From Sutcliffiella halmapala (GTDB lineage: Bacteria; Bacillota; Bacilli; Bacillales; Bacillaceae_I), in the NCBI RefSeq assembly GCF_002019665.1, contig NZ_KV917375.1, positions 3,919,445 to 3,983,444 on the forward strand: a stretch of DNA of 64,000 nt, in the 5' to 3' direction. Under the pieces are notes generated by a model. The model saw nothing but the letters and a program-made list of their open reading frames with translations. It made no database searches and was not told where the DNA came from. Below, piece after piece: positions 36,461-45,687 of the stretch. A program made the translations under genes and the position numbers. Positions within the stretch are counted from its first letter, which is position 1, and each line of letters opens with the position of its first letter.

Positions 36461-36650
36461 TTTTATTTAATACGAAATATCCTGAAACCGGGACGTGGTC
36501 TTAGTGTCCCCTCGTCCCATGTATATAATTTCATACTATGACGTTTCTCTTGTTTATGAAATTAAAGCTTGTACCAAGACACAGAGCTATCGGAAAAATA
36601 TAGACGAACTTCAGACCATTTCAGGCTAGGGATTTTTCTTTGAAGGAATA

Positions 36651-37409
36651 TTATAATTCTGAAGGTGTTTGTGTTGATGCAAGTGCTTCTTGTTCTGTGG
36701 CGATAATGTGTTCAATCTGTAAAACAGCGGATAATACGTGGATAAAAGCTTCCTGCAACGTGGATACTTTCAGGTGTTTGTCATAATAGTGCTTTATATG
36801 CTTCGCGATAGGTTCTCTTGCTTCGTAATCGAAATGGTAAAAATCAATAATTGGGAAGTACAAACTGTCTCCGATGGGAAGCAAAGTCCCCATGACAATT
36901 TCCCCTTGCTTTGGTGGGGTAGCGAACCTGTCATAGATGATAACGTCCACTGGCTCACCTGTCAGTGTATCCACAAGGATAAGTACTTGATCATTGAAGG
37001 TATGCCCAACGTAGTAAAATTTCGTTACAGCCTTTTCCCATTCCATTAGCCAAGAAATGATAAGTGGTTTATCTTTTAAGTCAGTATAATTTTTTGCAAT
37101 ATAGCTTTCGACGAAGGTCATCTCCATGCCTTGGCTAACCTCATATAATATTCTCCACCAAAACAAATTATGTTCTAGCGAACTTCGTTTTTCCTCGCTA
37201 GGATGATGGTCATCAATAAATTCTCCAAGTGTCTCCTGACATTGGTCAAAATACTCCGATACGATACCCTTGGCACACTCACCAAAGACCTTCGTTAACA
37301 ACACTTCCTTTAACTCATGCGAAATCGGTAAATCATGCCGAAATTCCTTTACTTTTGATTCGGACTGGACAAAATTCACGACATTCTCAATAGTATTTTT
37401 CTTCTTCAT
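36651..37409 (-). CDS. Hypothetical cytoplasmic protein
   Basis: A 252-residue protein from the ATG at 37409 (GGGTGAAGG upstream; the frame extends 17 codons further without support). There is no signal peptide or membrane segment. The N-terminal half is helical and charged, with paired aromatics (NLFWWRILYEV); the middle has an alternating strand pattern (QVLILVDTLTGEPVDVIIYD, GEIVMGTLLPIGDSLYFPII) that looks like a small beta-barrel. I do not recognise the family with certainty. It stands alone. Confidence 0.7.
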   Translation of the reverse strand: MKKKNTIENVVNFVQSESKVKEFRHDLPISHELKEVLLTKVFGECAKGIVSEYFDQCQETLGEFIDDHHPSEEKRSSLEHNLFWWRILYEVSQGMEMTFVESYIAKNYTDLKDKPLIISWLMEWEKAVTKFYYVGHTFNDQVLILVDTLTGEPVDVIIYDRFATPPKQGEIVMGTLLPIGDSLYFPIIDFYHFDYEAREPIAKHIKHYYDKHLKVSTLQEAFIHVLSAVLQIEHIIATEQEALASTQTPSEL

Positions 37410-37544
37410 ACCTTCACCCTTCCATTTGGAAATTCTCTTACAGGTTAAAGGGTTCGACATTTTTCTTCAATTACCTTTATTATTTTTTGTTAATTTTATG
37501 GGTTTTGCAAAAAAAAAAGAAATTCCCATATTTCCCAAATCATT

Positions 37545-37583
37545 AAAAAAGGTTCCTGCACTCATACCACCTGCTGGAACCTT
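37545..37583 (-). terminator. Terminator of the thioredoxin-like gene
   Basis: On the minus strand AAGGTTCC pairs with GGAACCTT and runs into TTTTTT, directly after the gene at 37592. Confidence 0.75.
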
Positions 37584-37591
37584 CCACTCCC

Positions 37592-38149
37592 TTAACTTAC
37601 TTTCAGTTTGCCTAAAATACTTTCTGCAACAATGTTCCATAAAGAGGCATCAGTTACATACGATTCTTTTAGTTGTTTAAAAAGTGCAGCTTGCTTTTCT
37701 TTGAAATCAGGGGTATCAGTAGGTGGCAATGTAGCTTTCGCTTTTTCCACCTTTTCTTGGAGTTCAGCGGCTCTAGGTCCCCAAACAACTACCTCTTCTC
37801 CCTCTTGATTGATAAAAATAAAAATCGGAATCGCTCGAGCTGTTCCATTCGTTAAGTATTGATCCATAAGTTCTAAGTTTTGATCGCGGAGGATAAAACG
37901 GACATCTATATGAGCCTCGTTAGCAATATTCATTAAAATAGGATTGTTTAAAAGAGCATCGCCACACCAGTCTTCTGTTAATACAATTACTCTAAGCTTT
38001 CTACTTTTTAAATCCTCAAGTAATAAAGTAGCTTCTTCATTAAAAACAAAACTGTTAAAAATAGTTTCCATTTCTTCTTTATTTACGGTCATGCCCTGTT
38101 TATATTGTTCATATGTAAGTCCTTTTGCAAACCAATCATTTAAGTTCAT
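37592..38149 (-). CDS. Thioredoxin-family protein, single-cysteine type
   Basis: A 185-residue thioredoxin-fold protein. The active-site region reads VIVLTEDWCGDALLNNPI: only the first cysteine of the CxxC is kept (CGDA). The cis-proline is in ARAIPIFIFI. This matches a Bacillus group of thioredoxin-like proteins with WCGDxxx. With one cysteine it cannot act as a normal dithiol reductase; a monothiol or binding role is more likely. GAGG lies 8 bases before the ATG. Confidence 0.85.
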   Translation of the reverse strand: MNLNDWFAKGLTYEQYKQGMTVNKEEMETIFNSFVFNEEATLLLEDLKSRKLRVIVLTEDWCGDALLNNPILMNIANEAHIDVRFILRDQNLELMDQYLTNGTARAIPIFIFINQEGEEVVVWGPRAAELQEKVEKAKATLPPTDTPDFKEKQAALFKQLKESYVTDASLWNIVAESILGKLKVS

Positions 38150-38313
38150 TCATAGCACCTCGCAATAATTTAATACTATTAACGTATCAGAAAATGAGAC
38201 ATTACTGTTAATATAATGCTTCATTGATTTCTTTCAATACTAAGCACATTGTCCCTCAAAATTAATAAAGTGGATTATCTATACAAAGACCGAGTTTTTA
38301 TTAAAACACAAAC

Positions 38314-38340
38314 GGGTCGAGGTTCCTGTCCCCTCGACCC
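38314..38340. repeat. Hairpin GGGTCGAGG/CCTCGACCC
   Basis: Nine-base perfect arms around TTCCTGTCC, just after the MFS stop. It shares the TGTCCCC core with hairpins at 2806 and 36490. There is no T-tract on either side, so it is a repeat rather than a classical terminator. Confidence 0.6.
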
Positions 38341-38346
38341 ATATTA

Positions 38347-39615
38347 CTATTGTATCGCCTTTTCTTTCAGCTGTGATTCCTTCAATGCAGGCTTTCCAGC
38401 TTCAATCAATACTTTGTTTCGACCTAAAACAATAGCCAGTATAATGATCAATACTCCAGTTCCAATTAGCAACCATTCGATTTCGATAAAATCTGCTATT
38501 GGACCAAATATCAGCATTCCAAGTGGCATCATCGAGGTGGAGATCATCCCCATTACACCAAAAACCCTACCTAAATAATCTTCTTCTATTTTCTCCTGCA
38601 ATAAAACGGTAGCAGGTGTATTAAAAATTGGCATAGCGAGGCCGAATAAAGCCATGAAAACTAAATAAACCCAAAATAGTGGAACGATACCAAGTGCAAA
38701 CGTACAGGCACCCATAATAATACTTGCAAATCCCATCGTTTTAACTTTATTTGAAAATCCACCCCAAGAAGCGATAACTGCTCCACCAATCATCATCCCA
38801 ATGGAGAAAGCTATTTCAATTGCAGTAAGTCGCCACACATCTTCACCAAAGCTACGTGTTACTTGCAGTGGTGTCAAAAAGGCTGCTGGAGCCATTAAAA
38901 CAAAAAATACTGCAAAGAAGAGGAAGAATTTCTTTAGAAACGCATTATTGTTCACATATTGTAATCCTTGTTTGAAATCACTAAAGTAGCTCGTTGTTTG
39001 TTTTTCCGTTGCCTTCTCATGTACAGCGATTTTCAGAAAACCAAATAGTGTAATAATTGCAATTGCTGCCGTGATGACATCAATAAAGAAGATAATTTCA
39101 AGCGAGGTTAATGCCAAAAGTGCTGCACTGACCATTGGCGATAGGAACATAATAATAGCCTGAATACTACCATTAATTCCATTTACCTTTGTTAGTTTAT
39201 CCTTTGGAACAATTTGCGGTAAAATAGCACCGACAGCCGGCGTCTGAATTCCTGTCCCAAAGGCACGAATAGCAGCCATCACAAAAAGCAGCCAAATCGA
39301 TTCAAAGCCCATTAAAAAGAGAATAGCAAGAATAAGTGTCGAAATGGCAATGAGCCCGTCCGCAATAATAATTAGCATTTTTCGGTTATAACGATCTGCC
39401 CAAACCCCTGCAACAGGTGATAAAATAAAGGTCGGAATAAAACCACAAATGATGTATAACGTCATCATCAAGCCAGATCCCGTCGTCAGCGTTACATGCC
39501 ACATAATGGCATATTGAACCAAGGACGAGCCAAAAAGGGAAATCGTCTGACTACTAAGAAAGAGAATAATATTCCTTAACCAATTCTCCTCGATATTGTT
39601 CTTTACTGTACTCAC
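38347..39615 (-). CDS. MFS exporter (EntS/Mef-like)
   Basis: A 422-residue transporter with about 12 hydrophobic helices. The loop 2-3 motif GVWADRYNRKMLIIIADG is typical of the MFS_3 group (enterobactin exporter, macrolide efflux). It begins with GTG and has only a weak ribosome site. Function is probably efflux of a drug or metabolite; the substrate is unknown. Monocistronic. Confidence 0.88.
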   Translation of the reverse strand: MSTVKNNIEENWLRNIILFLSSQTISLFGSSLVQYAIMWHVTLTTGSGLMMTLYIICGFIPTFILSPVAGVWADRYNRKMLIIIADGLIAISTLILAILFLMGFESIWLLFVMAAIRAFGTGIQTPAVGAILPQIVPKDKLTKVNGINGSIQAIIMFLSPMVSAALLALTSLEIIFFIDVITAAIAIITLFGFLKIAVHEKATEKQTTSYFSDFKQGLQYVNNNAFLKKFFLFFAVFFVLMAPAAFLTPLQVTRSFGEDVWRLTAIEIAFSIGMMIGGAVIASWGGFSNKVKTMGFASIIMGACTFALGIVPLFWVYLVFMALFGLAMPIFNTPATVLLQEKIEEDYLGRVFGVMGMISTSMMPLGMLIFGPIADFIEIEWLLIGTGVLIIILAIVLGRNKVLIEAGKPALKESQLKEKAIQ

Positions 39616-39800
39616 AGCCTACCACTCATTTCTAATAATAATAAATACTCCATTTACATTATAAACATCGTACCGCTCTATTTACACTTGTTTTTAAAAA
39701 CAACATCTGCTTTAAATGGACCCTTAAATGTAGAATTCCTCAAAAATGGTATTTTAACAATTTGAGACACACTTCACATCTGTTCCAGTTTTTAGCATAC

Positions 39801-39837
39801 AAAAGAAGAGCCGAACATTATATCGACTCTTCTTTTT
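39801..39837. terminator. Bidirectional terminator
   Basis: AAAAGAAGAG (39801-39810) pairs with CTCTTCTTTT (39827-39836). It lies 26 bases after the stop of the possible 41-residue gene on the minus strand. Confidence 0.7.
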
Positions 39838-39862
39838 ATAGATATAGATTTCTCGCTTAAGA

Positions 39863-39988
39863 TTAAAGTCTCCTCCAGCATAAGGTGCGAAGACAGCTAC
39901 CAATACGACAGATTGGAAAAGGTAAAATGTTAATAGATCGTTGGCCAACAGCTGCAATTGCATTTGTGATAGCTCCACGCTTATTCAT
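39863..39988 (-). CDS. Possible 41-residue peptide gene
   Basis: Not recognised, but it has AGGAG 7 bases before an ATG, an uninterrupted frame (MNKRGAITNAIAAVGQRSIN, then ILPFPICRIGSC and so on) and a terminator just after it. The product would be basic with three cysteines. It could equally be chance or a remnant. It is the only gene-like feature in the ~480 bases between the MFS and LysR genes. Confidence 0.35.
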   Translation of the reverse strand: MNKRGAITNAIAAVGQRSINILPFPICRIGSCLRTLCWRRL

Positions 39989-40097
39989 GATACACTCCTA
40001 CCTTATTCTAGAATATGTGGTCAAGCCTTTATTAACACCATTCCAGACTGTAGGATTTAATGAGTCACTAACCGATCAAATAATAGAAGAATTTTTT

Positions 40098-41033
40098 TCA
40101 GATTACGGTGGGAACTTTTTCTTTTGAGGTGGTAGTACAGTCACTCTTTCCACGGCTATATGTTTCTAAACATGAATACAATAAATTTTTAAATATATTT
40201 GCTGAAGTTCCAATATGTTTTTGCTTATGATGGACAAGTGCTATTGTTCTAATAAGAGATGGTTTGATTCGAATTGCTCTTAATTGACCATTATTTTCTA
40301 AGTTAAATAATGTACTAGATAAAATAGTAGCACCTTTCCCTTCCTTTACTAGGCAGATAATTGCTTTTGTATCGGTCGATTCAATAATAGGATCGAGAAG
40401 TATCCCCTGTTTAGCGCACACTATATCAAACCAATGTCTAAAGTAATGGTCTTTTGGATTTAATATTAACGGTATATTTTGTATGTCTTTTAATTCTGCT
40501 TCGTTTTGGTTCGCTAATACATGCTCAGCATGAACGACCAAATAAAATTCTTCTTCATATAAAGGTATAATTTTTAATTGCTCATCTTCTGGTGGCAAAA
40601 TAGTTAATGCTAAGTCCAATTCATTTTGTTTTACTTTTTTAAGGACATCATCTAATGCATAAAATTGTAAGTGTATATGTGGATACATGGAATGAAACTC
40701 GACTAATGCCCTTGAAGCAATTTGGCTTAAATCACCAGAAAGTGCCCCAATTGTTAACCTGCCTCTATTAAGCGTTTGCAGTTCCTGTAAATGATCAGTA
40801 GCGCTTTTGATATTGTCAAAAATTTTATGGCAGTGTTCAAGTAGAATTTCCCCCGCCTCAGTCAGCGCTATTCTTCTACCCAATCTGTCAAAAAGTCGAA
40901 CGCCAAGCTCATCTTCTAAGGCTTTGATTTGGTAACTTAAAGTAGGTTGTCCAATTCCTAATTTATCTGCAGTCTTTGTAAAGTGCATTTCTTCACAAAT
41001 TGCCATAAAATATTCTAATTGTTTCAACTCCAT
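40098..41033 (-). CDS. LysR-family transcriptional regulator
   Basis: A 311-residue regulator. The ATG at 41033 gives the usual start MELKQLEYFMAICEEMHFT, with GGTGA upstream; the frame extends 37 codons further into the anti-sigma gene without support. HTH: AKTADKLGIGQPTLSYQIKALEDELG-type sequence at about 17-42. The C-terminal periplasmic-binding-like effector domain spans about 90-290. No divergent partner is adjacent; the target is unknown. Confidence 0.9.
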   Translation of the reverse strand: MELKQLEYFMAICEEMHFTKTADKLGIGQPTLSYQIKALEDELGVRLFDRLGRRIALTEAGEILLEHCHKIFDNIKSATDHLQELQTLNRGRLTIGALSGDLSQIASRALVEFHSMYPHIHLQFYALDDVLKKVKQNELDLALTILPPEDEQLKIIPLYEEEFYLVVHAEHVLANQNEAELKDIQNIPLILNPKDHYFRHWFDIVCAKQGILLDPIIESTDTKAIICLVKEGKGATILSSTLFNLENNGQLRAIRIKPSLIRTIALVHHKQKHIGTSANIFKNLLYSCLETYSRGKSDCTTTSKEKVPTVI

Positions 41034-41109
41034 GTTATTCACCATCTTTTCATTTTCATCTTTATTCCGAAAAGTTTCACCACTCTCAAATATGACGAAC
41101 ACAATGAAA

Positions 41110-42141
41110 TTATAGATTCCAAAGTTCCACAAATACTTCTTCATTTATTTTAAAATATAAGGATTGACCGTAACTAATATATCCTTCCTTGATTACACCT
41201 AATGTAACATTCGTTCCATCAGTTAGATGCAAATTTAATTCTTTATATTGATCATTGTTACGAAAATCACCTAACTTTGCTTCTACATCTTGAACTGAGT
41301 ATGGCTTAGCTTTATTTAATTCCTCTAAAAAGGTGTGAACTACTTCTATATTCTCAATTTTTTTGAAATTATTTGTATGGTTTAACGCATCCTCGTATGA
41401 TCTAAATTTTGCTTCTTCAAGATTATTCATCAAATGCAACTTACCGAAAATATCACTTCCATCATTTATAGTAATCCCAGATAAACTCTCATAAAAATCC
41501 GCAAAAACTTCTCCATTTAATTCGTAATAAGTCATAATCCGAAAGTCCTTTTGATACCCTTTTACTGAGTAAACATCAATTTCCCCAATTGTCGAAGCAA
41601 ATTCTTCTGCATATTTATCTTGTTTACTCCATTCATCAATACCAGCTTTTGTCATACCTAGCTTTTCACCCTTTATCTCAGAAGCTCTATTATTATGGAT
41701 GGTTGTTGCTGATTGAGTATATATTTTTTCGTTATAAACAATTAACGGCATCATCTTTGCTGTACCCTGTTCTGGCAATTCAATCTCAGGAATTACTACC
41801 CCCGAATTAATTGTTTGGTCGTCAAATGATTGGCCACCAATTGATTGATCATTATTTGATTCGTCTTTATCTGATTGGCCATTAATTGATTGGTCATCAA
41901 ACGATTGACCATCAATACTTGGGGAAGTTTGGGGAGGGCTGTTAGTTGTATTTCGATAATGATGGTAACTAAAACCTCCAACACTAAGAAAAACTAGACT
42001 AGCTGCAACAGTGATTATTTTAATTATGCTTTTATTTTTTTTCCTTTCAGTTTTAGCTTTCTTTACGCCCAAAACTGCTCTTTGATGAATGTTACTCGGG
42101 ATTTCAATTCGATTCATTTCTTGTTTAATTTTATTTTTCAT
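41110..42141 (-). CDS. Membrane-bound anti-sigma-like protein
   Basis: A 343-residue protein encoded 11 bases inside the sigma-factor gene's end, so the two are coupled. The N-terminal cytoplasmic part (about 1-38; MNRIEIPSNIHQRAVLGVKK) is like the start of ECF-linked membrane regulators, and a single membrane helix follows (about 39-58). A low-complexity linker (about 66-115) repeats GQSFDDQSINGQS-type units. The rest is extracytoplasmic. It probably holds the sigma factor at the membrane until a signal arrives. No zinc-binding HxxxCxxC motif is seen. Confidence 0.8.
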   Translation of the reverse strand: MKNKIKQEMNRIEIPSNIHQRAVLGVKKAKTERKKNKSIIKIITVAASLVFLSVGGFSYHHYRNTTNSPPQTSPSIDGQSFDDQSINGQSDKDESNNDQSIGGQSFDDQTINSGVVIPEIELPEQGTAKMMPLIVYNEKIYTQSATTIHNNRASEIKGEKLGMTKAGIDEWSKQDKYAEEFASTIGEIDVYSVKGYQKDFRIMTYYELNGEVFADFYESLSGITINDGSDIFGKLHLMNNLEEAKFRSYEDALNHTNNFKKIENIEVVHTFLEELNKAKPYSVQDVEAKLGDFRNNDQYKELNLHLTDGTNVTLGVIKEGYISYGQSLYFKINEEVFVELWNL

Positions 42142-42655
42142 AAAATTCCTCCCACTTCAAACCTTTTCGGAGTTTACTAAGCCCCCGATATAATAATGTC
42201 TTTGCCGTACCCAAAGGAATTTTTAACGTTACAGATACTTCTTTAATTGTAAAATCAAAATAATATCTTAAAACAATAACCTGCTTCTCATTTTCATTTA
42301 ATAAGTTGATTAGTTGTTCTAATGTAATGGAAAGTGATATATCCTTTTCATAATCATTTACTAGTGCACTTTCAATTTCAGACTTCCATTCAACGACCTT
42401 TTTTTGTTTTCTGAGAATATCGATGGAACAACTCATGGTAATTTTAATAATCCATGTTTTTATATAATTTGGCTCTTTCAAGTCTTTAATTGATTTAAAA
42501 GCGCGATACGCAGTTTCTTGAACGACATCAAGCGCATCCTCTTGATTTTTTACATAGACGAAAGCCGTACGATAAATATCATTTTCATATTTCTGAAACA
42601 GCTCTAAAAAGGCTTTTTCATTTCCTTTTTGAGCTTCCTTCACTAACTGGTTAAT
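42131..42655 (-). CDS. ECF RNA polymerase sigma factor
   Basis: A small sigma-70 factor of about 174 residues. Region 2 (about 14-80) has FQKYENDIYRTAFVYVKNQE and DALDVVQETAYRAFKSI; region 4 (about 110-165) has LNENEKQVIVLRYYFDFTIKEVS and PLGTAKTLLYRGLSKLR. The only well-spaced ribosome site (GGAGG at 42665-42669) is 9 bases before an ATT at 42653-42655; the GTG at 42643 is 21 bases away. ATT initiation is therefore proposed. A matching ECF promoter lies just upstream. Confidence 0.9.
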   Translation of the reverse strand: MNQLVKEAQKGNEKAFLELFQKYENDIYRTAFVYVKNQEDALDVVQETAYRAFKSIKDLKEPNYIKTWIIKITMSCSIDILRKQKKVVEWKSEIESALVNDYEKDISLSITLEQLINLLNENEKQVIVLRYYFDFTIKEVSVTLKIPLGTAKTLLYRGLSKLRKGLKWEEFYEK

Positions 42656-42684
42656 TTTCAGTCACCTCCAAGCCCTCATTTTAT

Positions 42685-42713
42685 TAGACGTGGAATTTCT
42701 CCATTTGGCTTCA
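42685..42713 (-). promoter_or_regulatory. ECF-type promoter for the sigma/anti-sigma operon
   Basis: On the minus strand TGAAGCC, 16 bases, then CGTCTA. This matches the Bacillus ECF pattern TGAAAC-N16-CGT(C/A), and lies about 15 bases before the ribosome site. It suggests autoregulation of the sigma gene. Confidence 0.65.
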
Positions 42714-42871
42714 AAAAAATAAAATGGTCACATAGTACATACTCATTTAAAGTATTTCACTCTAATAAACAAAATATTTATAATAATTTTACAAAAATTC
42801 AACATAGTCTAAACATTTCTCTTCTACTCTAATTCTGGCAGTTTAATTTTTGAAACGAGGAGGGAAATTAA

Positions 42872-45538
42872 ATGAAGAGGAATAAAATTTTCAACATATT
42901 CACTAGAATAGTTCTAGCCAGTGCACTTCTTCTTTCTTGCATTCCAATAAATTCGAATCATGTAAGTGCAGAAATAATAGCTCCCGATACGATTGATGTA
43001 AAAAAGATTGCAGGGTACAGTATTGGTTTAACCAATAAAGATGGCGGTGTTGCCGAAATTGTTAAATACAATTCGGACAACGAAAAATTTTATGTGATTA
43101 ATGGTTATGGACAAACGATTGATATTGTTAGTCTGAAAGGACTAACATCTTCAGACACTGTGCAACAGCTTCAAAAAGAAAAATCGATCAATATTGCAGA
43201 TGCGGTAAACACAGATACTTTCACATATGGTGACTTAACAAGTCTCGATATTCATATTTCTGAAAAGATTATCGTGGCAGCCGTTCAAGATATTGATTAT
43301 ACAAAAAACGGAAAAATTATCGTTATGAATTATGATGGAGAAATCAAAAAAACATTTGAAGCAGGCGTACAGCCTGACATGGTGACAATAACATCTGATG
43401 GTAAGTTCATATTATCTGCTGATGAAGCAGAGGCAAGAGGAGGTCTTGAAGGTGTTGATCCAGAAGGGTCGGTATCCATTGTTGAGGTCGAATCTGGGAA
43501 AGTCACCCACGTTAAATTTAATGATGAAAGCGTAATTGATGACGATGTTCATATTCGCCAAAACGGGACAAAGGCCGATGCTGTACGGGATTTGGAGCCT
43601 GAATATATTGCCGTTTCAAACGATGGTAAAAAAGCATTCGTCACCCTTCAAGAGAATAATGCCATTGCTACGATTGATATCCTAGCAGGGAAGGTACTAT
43701 CTGTTAAGTCTCTGGGATATAAAGACCATTCATTACCAGGTAATGAACTCGATGCTGCTAGGAACGGAAAGATCGAAATCGAAAGACTCCCAATTTTAGG
43801 TTCGTATATGCCCGATTCTGTTGCATATGTAAACATTAGTGGTGTTGATTACCTTCTTACGGCTAATGAAGGGGATGCAACGGAATGGCCTGTGGAAAAA
43901 CCAGACTTTGTTAATGTGGCTGAATTTAAAGATGTAAAAGAAACTATTTCACTTAATACAGAGCTTTTAAAAGGAATGACGGCTGACGAAGCACTAGCAG
44001 CCTTTGAAAGAATGAAAAATTCCGCTGATTTTAATAAACTTGAAGTATTGACTGATCGAGGAAATGACGCCATCTATACTTTAGGGGGACGGTCTTTCTC
44101 TATCTGGAAGGCAGATACAATGGAACTTGTCTACGATAGTGGAAGTGATTTCGAAACCATCACAGCACAACGATTACCAGAAGTGTTTAACTGGTCAAAC
44201 GATGATGATGTATTTGAAAAACGCAGTACCAAGAAAGGGCCTGAGCCGGAAGATGTAAAAGTCGGGGTGATTGGGGATCAAATATATGCCTTTGTAGGAC
44301 TAGAGAGAATTGGTGGCTTTATGACCTATAACATCACTAATCCAAAAGATGCTAAGTTTGCAAACTATATAAATAGTAGGGAATTCTCACAAGCAATTGC
44401 GGGTGATGTAGGACCAGAAGGACTTGATTTTATTCCCTCTGACATAAGTCCAACAGGACGTCCCCTTGTGCTAGTAGCAAACGAGGTTAGTGGGACAGTT
44501 TCGGTAAATGAGATACAAGTTGATTTGATTAAACCGATTGAAGGAATTACACTCGACCAAACCCAGATTAATCTAAAAGTTGGAGAAACCGTAAAATTAC
44601 ATGCTAGCATTTATCCAGATGATACCACAGAAAACAAGGGCCTAATCTGGACAAGCTCGAATAAAGCCGTTGCAGCCGTAACGAAGGATGGACTTGTAAC
44701 TGCTATCTCTGATGGAAAGGCAACGATTACTGTCCAAACCAAAAATGGGACACATGAAGCCAAGGCTGATATTACCGTCACGACACCAACTCCACCTGTA
44801 ACGGAACCAAAGCCAGAGCCATACAGTGATTATCAGGATTTAAACTATAATCTAATGAATGAGTTAGGAAACATCGTTTTTGATTATCCTTCTTACCCAC
44901 AATTAAGTTTGGAATTAACAACTGATAAAGTGAAAGAACTGGTAAAAACTCATCCAAATGCTAAAGTAATAATTAAAAAAGGCGATGTTGAAGTTGAATT
45001 GCCTTTAGCCATACTGGAAGATATCGGTCAAAATGTGACACTCAAAATAGTTCCTAAATCGTTTAATGGGGCCATTGGTCCAGTATATGACTTTATGATC
45101 CAAAAGGAAGATGGAACATTAATTAAAACATTTGGAAATCATAAAATCACATTAAAATTTAAAGTCGACTTTTCAAAGGTCAAGGATTGGAAAAATATCA
45201 TCGTTTATTTTATAGATGCACATGGAAAGAAGCTTGAGAAAATCGTTCCGACTAAATCGGATTCTGCTAAAGGTTATGTATGGATAGAAGCAGCTCATTT
45301 TAGTACTTATGGAGTATTTGAAGAAGCTTCTTCACCAAATGTACCAAAAGATTCAAAGGAACCTAATATCGAAAATCCTCCAAATAATTCTGGAGGTAAA
45401 CCTACCCCTCATAAGCTTCCAATCACAGCGACAAACAGTTTTAATCTCGTTGTCATTGGTCTACTATTTCTAGCCTTGGGCGGAATTATATTTTTTGTTC
45501 AACGTAAAAGAAAAAAACTATTAAAAAATTCCATATAA
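42872..45538 (+). CDS. Sortase-anchored choice-of-anchor I surface protein
   Basis: An 888-residue cell-wall protein. Signal peptide 1-33 (ends HVSAEI). A beta-propeller-like choice-of-anchor-I domain spans about 40-555 (ADEAEARGGLEG, LTANEGDATEW, DRGNDAIYTLGGRSFSIW, GPEGLDFIPSD). A bacterial Ig-like group 2 domain (about 563-640) and a further C-terminal domain follow. A proline-rich spacer, LPITA (849-853), a hydrophobic helix and the basic tail QRKRKK form a cell-wall sorting signal. LPxTA rather than LPxTG points to a class D/C-type sortase. The adjacent divergent ECF operon may or may not control it. Confidence 0.9.
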   Translation: MKRNKIFNIFTRIVLASALLLSCIPINSNHVSAEIIAPDTIDVKKIAGYSIGLTNKDGGVAEIVKYNSDNEKFYVINGYGQTIDIVSLKGLTSSDTVQQLQKEKSINIADAVNTDTFTYGDLTSLDIHISEKIIVAAVQDIDYTKNGKIIVMNYDGEIKKTFEAGVQPDMVTITSDGKFILSADEAEARGGLEGVDPEGSVSIVEVESGKVTHVKFNDESVIDDDVHIRQNGTKADAVRDLEPEYIAVSNDGKKAFVTLQENNAIATIDILAGKVLSVKSLGYKDHSLPGNELDAARNGKIEIERLPILGSYMPDSVAYVNISGVDYLLTANEGDATEWPVEKPDFVNVAEFKDVKETISLNTELLKGMTADEALAAFERMKNSADFNKLEVLTDRGNDAIYTLGGRSFSIWKADTMELVYDSGSDFETITAQRLPEVFNWSNDDDVFEKRSTKKGPEPEDVKVGVIGDQIYAFVGLERIGGFMTYNITNPKDAKFANYINSREFSQAIAGDVGPEGLDFIPSDISPTGRPLVLVANEVSGTVSVNEIQVDLIKPIEGITLDQTQINLKVGETVKLHASIYPDDTTENKGLIWTSSNKAVAAVTKDGLVTAISDGKATITVQTKNGTHEAKADITVTTPTPPVTEPKPEPYSDYQDLNYNLMNELGNIVFDYPSYPQLSLELTTDKVKELVKTHPNAKVIIKKGDVEVELPLAILEDIGQNVTLKIVPKSFNGAIGPVYDFMIQKEDGTLIKTFGNHKITLKFKVDFSKVKDWKNIIVYFIDAHGKKLEKIVPTKSDSAKGYVWIEAAHFSTYGVFEEASSPNVPKDSKEPNIENPPNNSGGKPTPHKLPITATNSFNLVVIGLLFLALGGIIFFVQRKRKKLLKNSI

Positions 45539-45592
45539 GTCACGCACCTTAGTTGGCTTAATCGGGATTGATGATTAAGTGCTAATAAAGAC

Positions 45593-45632
45593 AAAGAGGC
45601 TGGGATTAATTAAATCCCCATCTCTATTTACG
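45593..45632 (+). terminator. Terminator of the surface-protein gene
   Basis: AGAGGCTGGGATT pairs with AATCCCCATCTCT around AATTA, followed by ATTT. The T-tract is weak, so this is a moderate call. Confidence 0.55.
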
Positions 45633-45687
45633 AACGATTTAATCTAAATGCCCTTTTAAAGTACACTTTTGATTTTTAGAGTACCTA

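Noticed and set aside
39885-40127. 80-residue plus-strand frame
   Set aside because: No ribosome site and no recognisable protein pattern; it is a shadow of the minus-strand small frame and the intergenic sequence.
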